Origin: Hydractinia symbiolongicarpus
Lineage: Eukaryota > Cnidaria > Hydrozoa > Anthoathecata > Hydractiniidae
Reading direction: 5' to 3'
DNA: 64,000 nucleotides
NCBI RefSeq assembly: GCF_029227915.1
Contig: NC_079875.1
Location: 18,407,001 to 18,471,000, forward strand
The position numbers were made by a program, and so were the translations under genes. Below the pieces are notes generated by a model. It worked only from the letters and a program-made list of their open reading frames with translations. It had not been told where the DNA came from and did no database searches. Of this stretch, positions 1 through 10,800 are shown in pieces. Position 1 is the first letter of the stretch; each line of letters opens with the position of its first letter.

Positions 1-1551
1 GAATGTGATTACATTTTTTGCAAATGGTACTTCATATTCATTACAAAATAATCCTGCTTGAGCAGTTGTTGTATAGCGATGCTGAACCATTTTATGACCT
101 TTATTTCGACAATTTATTGGTAGTGTCGCATTTTGGATTTCATCAATAGGGTGTTTTTATATTGGTGATTTTTTTGAAAAAAAGAAAGTTTTTATCTCTA
201 ATGCGAGAAATTTCTGGAAACATTGCCCGATCCATGAAATGAACAGAATCCATGAAATGAACACAAACAACAGAACAAATACAGAATTATTATATCTTCA
301 GTTAATAAATTTCTCCGAAAACATATTTTCGCAAGGTCAAAAAAAATGCATCTCGCAAAAATTAATTTTTACGAATCATTCATGTCGATATATTTCGCTA
401 AGATTTTTTTTCTTGAATGAAGGTTTTATGCGAATAATTAATGTTTTTACAGAAGTTTCTCGAAGGTTTAATTTCGGGAAAATGCATAAATATTCACGAA
501 ATTCGCTAAAATTAATCTCGATGAAAGTTAATTGTTTATCTGATAAAATCTATTTCATATCATCTTAGATTTTATTTTGTCGGCAGATTTTCATGACTAT
601 GTTTTGGTTGATTCAAAAGATTGGATTGTGTGTTCAAGCCGACAGGTTTTCTTGTCCTTTTTTTAATAAAAAGCTTATTTTTATAAAGCTGAAGCTGAAG
701 TATAAAACGGAGCATGCGGTGCTCCTCTGCTTAAAAAATTACCACCCTAGCACTCGTTGTTTATTGGTTGGTTATTAAAAACAATGCAAGCACTTCATAG
801 GTAAGAACGATGTGTCATGATTATCCACAGACTTTTACACAATCGCCGACCAGCCGCCGGCGGTTTTGTTCTTCTAGAAAAAGGTTTACCTGATATTTTT
901 TTTGCTGAACTTTTTACCAAAACATTGAAGCTGTCATTTTGTTTCTTCTCGATTCATCATGGAAATGTACTTTCATGTCGATAAATAAACAAAGGTAAAC
1001 AAAAACTCTCCAGTAAAGTGTTTTTTTTCTTTCCATGCGCTGTTTACCTTAAAATTAAATAAATCCGTATGATTTCTGTGTTAAGGCGGGCTGTGGTAAC
1101 TATATCAAACTGTATTCGTTTGAACATGCACTGGCATGGTCACACATGTTAAAACATCGATCTAACCAAATAGATATGTTCAGTTTGTCGGATTGATATT
1201 TTAACAATAATCCATCAATTTATGTTGTTACATTCGTTTGCCATACCCACGCAAAACTTTGGAGCAACACTCTGCTTTTTACCATACCGATTGACAGCAG
1301 TAAGATTAATACAAAGATTTTGCGCTATAAGAGACATGAAGTACACCTTTTAGTTGGCTTTTATGAAGCAAGCTTCGCCTTTGGGACAATTTATGTATAT
1401 TTCACAGCAAGTGGGATGTCACCGGTTGGAACCACAGTCAACATCTCTTAAGGTTCCATCTTGCAGCGCATCTTATCTGTTGCTGTATATCTGTGAAAAG
1501 GTTTTTCACACAATGATTGTTATTCATAAGATTGCTTAAAAGTGTAAATAA
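1..1551. other. intergenic, no gene recognised
   Basis: No ORF here resembles a known family and none shows exon-like borders. The stretch is AT-rich. Between about 300 and 540 it carries scattered motifs such as TTTCGCAAG and TTCGCTAAAATTAAT. These resemble the TTCGCGA/AATTAA-rich repeats seen near 59979-60328, so this is probably decayed repeat DNA. Confidence 0.5.
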
Positions 1552-1691
1552 TCTATATTATAATGCCCGTATACGTCTGTCTGTCTGTCTGTCACGCAAA
1601 ATGGTAGCTTAGCTGCGCAATAGCGAGAAGCACGCAATGCGGTATAAAAAGGACGGGCGAACCCGTGGATTTTCCACGGGCTAACGACTAG
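1552..1691 (+). mobile_element. non-autonomous Helitron-like element, copy 1
   Basis: A 140-bp element begins TCTATATTATAATGCCCG, followed by a (GTCT)n tract. It ends with a short hairpin (cccgtgg/ccacggg) a few bases before CTAG. The base before is A and the base after is T. A 5' TC, a 3' hairpin near CTRR and insertion between A and T are Helitron hallmarks. A related copy lies on the minus strand at 4437-4650. It has no coding capacity. Confidence 0.7.
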
Positions 1692-1879
1692 TTTTCTCGA
1701 ATTTACCGCTTCTTATATCAGCGAGTTCAAGTCATTACAAAAATATAAGGAAAACCATAAGCGAAACCGAACGAGGATAGGGATAGAAGGAAAGCACCAT
1801 TGAAAATTAAATATAATGTATTATAAATCACAAAAATAGAATATGTAGAAGAGAATATATAAATGTATTTACGAAACAA

Positions 1880-4800
1880 TCAACAACTTTTTGCTCGACT
1901 ACCAAAGCTATTTCCCGTTATACGTAGTGGATGTTGCTTTCTACGATCAGGTCTATCAAGAGCAGAGCGTAGTCGTCGTTGGTAGATCTTCTCGGCGTTC
2001 TAAGATAACAAAACATGGTTGAAGTAAAAAGTCCTTTAAAATCAACAGCATACTCTTTTCACGTTCTTCCAAGTTCAATTTTTAAAAAAAGAAGAAAACG
2101 AAAATATTTTATTCTTCACTGGCATAAGTTCCCACGACTTCATAATGGTCACCTCTCTCACTTAATATTTCGCAATTTTTAGGTATAATTCATTGCAGGA
2201 AGTGTGGACAAGTCCTGAAAGTTTTGTTTTTCAAACTTTCAACTTTTCTTATACATGGTTAATGACTGCAGAGAGGTAGTAAAACATAGTCCTAACTAAC
2301 ATATCTGAATACAAAAACACCAGAACGGAAAGACATTCAACAGTTAATAAAATCTTGTAATATGGTGTTTAGTTTTAAAAGAAAAAGTAACATGTGAAGG
2401 TCCGTAAAGTTCTTATGGAATTCCTGATCAGACTGAGTTTTAACCCCTTCTCCCAACCATCATTACTTTTTTAATTTCTTAGATTGTCCTGACTAAGTAG
2501 GCTATCGGGAGAAATGCACAAAAGTTGATAACTAAACGGTTTGTAGTAATCAAAAAATTGTTGGAAAATTCAATTTGACAGATGACAAAATAAATTAAAT
2601 TACCCTACTAAACCGAAAATGTACCTGTAACGATTCTAATTCTTTTTTGGCTTCTCCGATTTCTTTTGCTTTTAAATTTCGTTGATAGTTGATTTGCTGT
2701 TCGAGGTCGTTTTTGTACTGTCGATTTTCATGTCGTATTCTACTTATCCGTTCCTTTTCTAGCCTGCGATGCTCTTCCATTTGGTCGCGTAATTCCTTCC
2801 TCTCTTTTAATGCCGCTTCCTGCTCGCTGCGCAGAATCTCAGCTGAAAAAAATATTATTTGAAAATCATTTTTTACTATGTATGTAAAACAAGAAAAGGA
2901 CAGGCGGGCAGGCAGCAGGGGGATAGGCAACAGTTGGGCGGGCAGGCAGATAAAACAAACTATTTATAAACACAAAAAATTGACTGTCCGGTACCTCTTT
3001 CTTGAATCTGGATTTCGCGCGTCTGTAACACGTTATGCAACAACACTTTGCGTGCGTCTCTTTCCATTCGCTTGCGGGTATCTTTCTTCTGCCATTGTTT
3101 CTCAACTTCTTCATTCACTAGTTGTTCCACTTGTTTCTCTCTCTCAGCTTCTTCTTGACGACTCTTCTCAACATAATGCATAAACCGTTGCATCTCTTCG
3201 CGCATCTGCGTCTAAGGAGAGAAATAAGATACAGTTCACAGACACAGCTTAATATGAATCACCAAAACATTACAAACAGGGTAGAGCTGGGAAAGCAATA
3301 TACCAAATTGTCTCACTTTTTTTTAAAACGTATGCACCTGAAGAAAATTTATCATAAAAACAAGATTTTTATTGTTGGCAAAATAGTGGTGGTAATAATT
3401 TTGCAGATCGAAAGATCTACACGAGTTTTTCCTAACAACGTAAATTCGTAAAAGACATTTCGAGGAAAAAATCTGTTAATACCGTGCCCTTCTTTTTTTA
3501 GGATAAATTATTTCAGTACACAACACGAAGCATTGACAAAATTCAGCTTCGATCTAATCTCTGATGCGCATTTTCGGCGCAATTAATCTTGTTTTGTACT
3601 ATTATAAAAATCATTCTCTACAAGTTAGTTTTAAAGCGGCCAACATTTTTACTAATTGAAGTTCAAGAAGATTTTAAACAAAGATTAAAAATTCAGGAAG
3701 AATTTAATGCGATTATTATATTAAGGTTAGTTCTATTATCGCACATTTAAACGCAAAGATACGAGGCTACCAGAAAGTTATAGAGGCGAGATTTCTTTTT
3801 CATAAATAAGCGCAGAGAAAAAAGAAATGTACCAAAACAATAAAGGGCAGACTAACACGAAAAATAAAATAAGCACGAAAAAAAATCAAAAATTTTTATG
3901 AGGCTGGCTCCCCTATTATCGTTCCGACAAGGCCTTTGTAGTTCAACTGGAAACTAACAGGTTCAATATTTGCTGAACTCGCAAATAACTGTATAATGGA
4001 AACAGATAAGGGTCTATCCTAGAAAATCATTGTAAATAATAATAAATAAAAGAATATGTTCATTACTTTTTTATTTTGATCTTCCATCTCTTTATTTTGC
4101 GTGTCTTTTAAAACTTGTTCTGAAATTTTTATGTCCATAGCGAGTTGCTCTTGTTTTTCTTTCGCCTAGAAAATTTGTCAACAAGCGTGTATTCCCGACA
4201 ACGTTAAATAAGTTACCGACAATGATGTTTTAACGGCAACACTAACATATCCACACAGGAAAGACATGACGTTACACGCAAACGATATGCCAAAAAGAGA
4301 CAATTATTCTTTAGAATAAAATATTTCCTGCCTTTTTACCCTATGTTATTTGTACTAATTCTCCCGCGTATTAATTTTCGCACAGCGACAAAATATATTT
4401 TGCGCCTAACATTTTTGCGCAAGAGCAATACACATACTAGTCGTTCACCCGTAAAAAATTCACGAGCTCGCCCGTTAGCAAATTATTAGCAAGAGGCCTG
4501 AAATACAGCTGTGTGCTGCCATTTTAAACACACAATGTACGGTTATTATTATAGAGACTTTATATATCGCATTTCGTGATTTCGTAGCACGACATTTTTT
4601 TACAGACAGACAGACAGACAGACAGAATACGGCTATTATTAATATAGAGAAAACTTCGCGAGTATTAATTTACGCGTGGATGCAAATTACTCCATAAATA
4701 ACAAGGAAAAAATGGTAAGTTTCAAGATTCACAGAAGCGCTGAAAATGTCTTTCGGTAACCAGTGTTGATTCTTAAAAGAAACCATATCTTCGCGCATAC

Positions 4801-7800
4801 GAATATTTATGCAGAAAGTTCTGCGTATAATTTATGTACTAAAATTTCTCGCAGTAACGCACTTTTTGCGGGAAGATTAGTACGAATAAGACACATAAAT
4901 ATATCGCCGTCGTAGCACAAGGAGAGGATAGGCTGTTAAATCTTCCTACTTTTCAACTGAACGTTCACTCTAGCAAGCTTCTCCCTAAAATTGGCTAATT
5001 GATATAAAAATCAACATACTTCTTTCCTGTTTTTGAGTTTAAGTGAAATGTCACGGGCTCTTCTTGCAGCGCGCTGCTTCTCCTTCTTCTCCTTCCGTAA
5101 TTGTTCTTCTTCATATTCACGAAGAGCAGCTTCTTCTTTCTGTGTAATAAAAAACAGGACAAAACAATGATACGCTTTATTATATGTTAGTAATTCGGGA
5201 AATATATGGTGTAAAAATCGATAAAAATAATTTTCTCTTCTGTTGCAGGGTGTGACTGATCACTTCCAAAAATAAAGGAGGCTTTTGTGGGCTGCAAAAG
5301 ACCAAACATAAGACACGCCCTTTAGCTATAAGGGTGTGAAGGAACAATAAAAATTGACTTATTCTACTTCATTTTATGCATAGATAATGCAAGTGACTTT
5401 TTTTTACTTACTTTTGGATTTGACACATAGCTGTACTACGATGGGCAATATAAGATATTACTTTAGTTTTTTTGGGGGAAGAAATGCTGTCATTTTTTAC
5501 TGGAAGGGTTAAAGTTAATAGCTAGTGATCATTTTTGACTTACTTTTAAGGTTGTATGTGCCAAAATATGACTTACTTTCTATTTTTCATAGCAAACAAA
5601 ATACTTGGTAAGTTGGTTATTTATTTTCTCACATATACTTCTTACTTTGTCTACTATTAAGGCCACCGCACAATGTTTGAAGATACAGGTGACTTTATTT
5701 GACTTACTGTTAATATTTTTGTGGTCATTTTTATGTTCTAATGACAGAATTTATGTTAAAAGTTAACTTACTTGAAATTTGAAAAGCTAATTTTGTTAAT
5801 GAACCCAGACACCGATGGTCCTTCATAAGATAATTTGACAACAAATATATCTACTTTTTTTTATAATTGAATATTAGGCTTAGTGCTTCTTAGAAACTGA
5901 CCAAAAGTAAGTCAAATAAAGGCACTTTTTTATATTTTTTTTTTTCCAAAAGCCTAAACTATGTCTTAAGTTTAGGTTCCCAGCAATAATTTAAAGAGTA
6001 ACTTAATTTGAATATTTTTGACTTACTTTAACCATACTTAGTTATTTTTTGTGGTAAGTCAAAAAACAGCACCTCTATAACAATTAATAGGTTATTTCTA
6101 CCTGTGATAAAAATTTTAGGCTAAAATAACCAAGTAAGTCAATTTTTTGCACATTTTTAATTTTTTGGACTTTTTTGAAACATAAAAATGTCACACTATT
6201 TTTGGAACTGATCGGCTACAGACGCGATATTTTTACTTCAACAGCTTGAGAAAAGAATATTGAAAAGGGAATCTATACTTGTTAGTTCAGTACAGAGTGT
6301 CCATAGGAGTTATTGTACGTAGATGATTTGGTTCTTATGGCGGGGTCGATGGAAGAATTACTTGAAAAATTTGAGAAGTAGAAAAGGACAAGAAGAGAAA
6401 GGGTAGAGTGTGAATGCAGTCTAAAGTCATGATTAGTAGCATCAAAGTCTAGTGTAAAGTGATTTTGTGAAGTTTGCAGAAAAGGGTTGCTAGTAACTAT
6501 TTGTTTGTCAGACTTGTACGCATTGGATATAATCAGTGCCGTGGTTTTGCAGGATCGGTTTGTATGTCAGCGTTGCAAAGGTAGGTTTATAGAGAACGAA
6601 GTATTTCCGGCTTTTATAATGTACAAAATTCGCTCGTTAAAAATAGTTGAGAACTTCTGGTGCTCGCTCGTTAAAAATAGTTGAGAACTTCTGGTGCTCA
6701 GGTGATATGTTGGGTAGTGAAGGGTTTACGAAGAAGTTTTACTTGCAGGATAGGTTCTGCTTGAATAAAGTTCAGAGAGTTACTTCCATTGTTGAGTAGC
6801 AGAGTCTTGTGAATTGAGAAAGGTAAGAAGCCTGTGTAAGAAGTGAGACGGTGAAGAAGGACGATCTTGGCTATTAAGAAATAAATAAAATGCGGGTGGA
6901 TAGGTGGACGTGTAACACCAGTTTCATAGAAAGAAAATGTTGGATGAGCTAAGAAGGAGAGTATTCGTAGCATTAGAGATGTTATCCAGATAGAAAGATT
7001 GAGTTGGCTGGTACATCCTTAAAATTTGTATTGCGTATTTGTATTTTGTATTTGTATAAATTATGCTTTCAAAAATACACAAGCTTGCAAAAGTTGTGTG
7101 ACAGCATCTATAGCACGATTCACGCAAACATAGCGAGTTAATTTGAGAGCTTTTATCGACAATACGCAACTTTTGTGTGTTCACGACACAAATTATTTTT
7201 GAACTTGTAAAACGAAATAAGATAATCTCAAAGCATATTATTTTTAGATTGTCGTTGCAAATTGGTCCCACCTGATACGTGTTTTATATTAATCTAATCT
7301 GCTTATCTTTGATTTAAGGGCAAGCAATGGTTTCAAATCAACCAATTGAAGAAAGAAGCTGCAACCACTTCCCTTAAAACTGCGTGTCAACTCACCAGCC
7401 ACTCTGCTTCAAGCTTTTTTACTTCTCTCTCTTCCTCTCGTTGTGTTTCCGTTGCCATCCGTTGCAAGTTGAGAATCTGAAAAAGACATGAAAATATCAT
7501 AGCTAGTAGTCACAACAAGTTCTTTGGCGTGAAGATGATATTGGATAAACCTTTTCTTAGCCACTGTAACTTTACTAATCTGCTAGAGATGTATAGTAGC
7601 ACTCCAACAAATCCACTCGGACACACTGCAATGTACTGTTCAGTAAAATAATAATTTAAAGTCACACCTCTAATGTTAGCCTGTTTCTTTCTATTTGTTT
7701 TGCGGTCTCGAGTTCTTCACGCTGCGCTTTAGCTTTTGTATCTTGTTCCCAAAGATTGGCGTAGAATTCCTCTACTTCGTTCTCACGTTTCGTTTTTTCG

Positions 7801-10800
7801 TTTCTCATGCGGATTTGTTCTTCTCGATCAGAGAAGATTTCGTCACGATTTTGTTTACTTAGTTCTGATCGTAATTCTTCGCATTCCTCCCTACACAAAA
7901 GAAATAACTTGGTGTGAAATTTCTATGTGTGAGTAATAGAAAGTGAGCAAGGCTGATAAAAACAATAGGAGATGAATTTTCAAATAAATTTCACGAAATC
8001 ATTGTCGCGGGATTATTGGATTCAGCAGAGTACAAAAATCGAAAACAGCAAGATTTTGAACTTTCAAGCTAAGTTATACTTATCATTTTCAGAATTTGAA
8101 CTTAAAAAATATACTTACAATACTTATACAATACTTATTTTAACTGCTTCTACTAAACTATAATCAGTTTTAATCTTGTACGATTCCCAGAATATCGAAT
8201 AAACGAATAAACTCCTGATTGCTAATTTTTTGTTTTCCTAACCACCTCCCCCCAGGAAAAGTAATTATCTTCCCAAAGGAAGGTGAAGAGCTCACATTCA
8301 GTGTGTATGTAAGCATTCACACACATATCCCAGTAACTGTGAAACTATAACTATAAACTCTTATATTGTAATGAGTTCTACCCTTAATGGAAATTAATAT
8401 CGATGTCAATAAACATGAAGGAGCTAAGATAAACGCATGAGTAAAAAATGTATAAATAGATAAATATATAAGCAAAAAAGTTAAAAAAGCAAAATAAAAC
8501 CACACAAATTACCGAAACTGCTGATCTATCTTCTCTGCTACATACTGTTGTCTTTCGGTCTCACGTTTTTCTTTTAAATACTTAGCACGTTCCTTCATTT
8601 TATTTTGCCTCTCTTCCAGGGTCTCCTCCATGGCTTCCATCTCTTGGATGTACTGCTCCTCCTCTGCCAACAGCATACATCGAAGTCTAGAAAGGAAGTG
8701 CAACAAACTTGTTTATGGGTATTTTACAAAAAATTTAAGGCAGAATGGACATCGCATCACGGCTGGGTGTTTTTTCATAAAGACTCAATGAATGCTTTTA
8801 TATATTTTTGCGATAAGATTAGGTTTTTACAGATTTTTAATATTAATGAATCCCCTAAATGATATATTAACTATATAATTTTTGTTTCAAATAAATATGA
8901 TCCTTCTTTTTTCGCAAGATTTGTAATAGTCATCAAGCTTGAGATTTAGCAAATTTGATATTGTAATACACAAAAATGGCTATGGAGCATGCCATACTTA
9001 TCCCGTCTTTGTTCTAGAGATATCTTTTCCATTTGAAAATATTTTTTCATCTCTCGTTTGATGCCATTTTTGAGGATTCTTTTGTCTGTCGTCTTTTCCC
9101 ATGCTGACTATAACGAAAGAGCTCAGCAGTAATTAAACAATTTTAGTGATTGTGTCTGAGCACAATACTAAATGCACGAATCAACTATACAATTGCCATG
9201 TGCAGGTACCAAAAAATGTTATATATATTTCTAAACTTGTGCAATAAGGTGTAATGAGGTGTGATGCGGTGTAATGTGGTGCAATTGGGTGTAATGAGGT
9301 GTGATGTGGTGCAATGAGGTGTAATGAGGTGTAAAAGGTCTGATGAGGTGCAATGAGGTGTGATGAGGTGTGATAAGGTGCAATAAGGTGCAATAAGGTG
9401 TGATGAGGTGCAATGAGGTGTGATGAGGTGCAATGCGTCGTTATGGTACACATTATGTTTTTACTATAACTGTAAACACAGTTGCTTACAGTTAAATCTT
9501 AAAAATCTTGCACTTACTCTTAAATCACATTGTTTGTTGTACTTCGATTCTGCTATGGATTGTTCACGTAAATCTTCAATTCGCCTTCTCTCAAGAATAA
9601 GATGCTCTGCAGGTCTTTTGTTAGTGGGACGGGCAAGCTAAATATAATATCTCGATTAACAAAATCAATAAGAGATGACTACAGTAGCCCCAAAATAAAA
9701 TAAAATGAAAAACACAGGATATAAAAAATGTCATTTAATAATGAGAGTTAGTAATTGTATTTTTTTTCTGACTATGACCAACCCCAAGTAATATAATCTA
9801 AATTACCAAGCTAGTTGTGTTTCCTCAAAAAGGAGTAAAAATTTCACCAACGTCAAAGGAGATAAATGTATTTTTAAAATCAGTTCTAAGAGCATTTACT
9901 TTCCATTGTAGATTTGGGATTTTTGATCCAATGCATAGTTACATAACATTTCAAAATTTGTTTCTATAATCCTAAACAGAATATTTTTGCAAAGGACTGT
10001 TTTTAGCTATTAGCTAAGTGGCCAAACAGAATGTCATAGCACATCATATCCTTTCATGGTTAATATCTTCCATGGTTATTATTGTGAAAATTTCATTTAG
10101 CCTGCGAAATGTGCAATAAATTACAAACAATAAATTCACTGCTTACATGCTTACAAGATAACGTTCACTTCTACCAAGCTGTTTCTATCACATGATAACT
10201 TTGTTTCCCTTGCACAGGGAAGAAATTTAGTTGTTTATAACAATTTTATGTTCAAGATAATATGCCACTACAAATTAAAAGAATTAAATGCAATTCAATT
10301 GCAAAGATATACTTCTACGAAAGTTGTCCACCCAAATCCAAGGAAGATTTTTATTGCACAGACGAGACCTAGGTGAATGTTTTGGTATATAAGTGTCTGG
10401 ATCCAGGTTTCTTTAAAATAATCATATTATCAGCCTTTTACGCACATAATCTGTCTTTTCTGTGACTTACAGATACTAATGAGTTCTAGATGCTACTGTA
10501 AAAAAACTTTAAAGCATAAACAGAAAAAAATTTAATTTAAAATTAAAACTGCAATGCAGATACACATTATAATCCACCATGTATGTCAGGTGTTGCTAAT
10601 ATATACTAAAACATTCTCATTTTCTATTGGTGCCATAGTTTAGTGGTTATATAACTCTCGCACTTTGTGCGGGAGACCAGGGTTTGATCCCCCTTGGAGG
10701 CGATTTAATATAGGCAAGTGAATGTTACCATAGCCCTTGGCTAACCCAAGCCATGTGAGGCAAATTGGGGAGAAGGCACACTGTGTGGACTGCTGGATGT

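Noticed and set aside
9181-9453. Three overlapping His/Thr/Ser-rich ORFs on the minus strand
   Set aside because: They cover the 10-bp minisatellite in all three frames, so they reflect repeat composition and not coding.
10626-10700. tRNA gene
   Set aside because: A and B box-like words are present, but the acceptor and T arms do not pair, and the sequence continues into a SINE body found again elsewhere.
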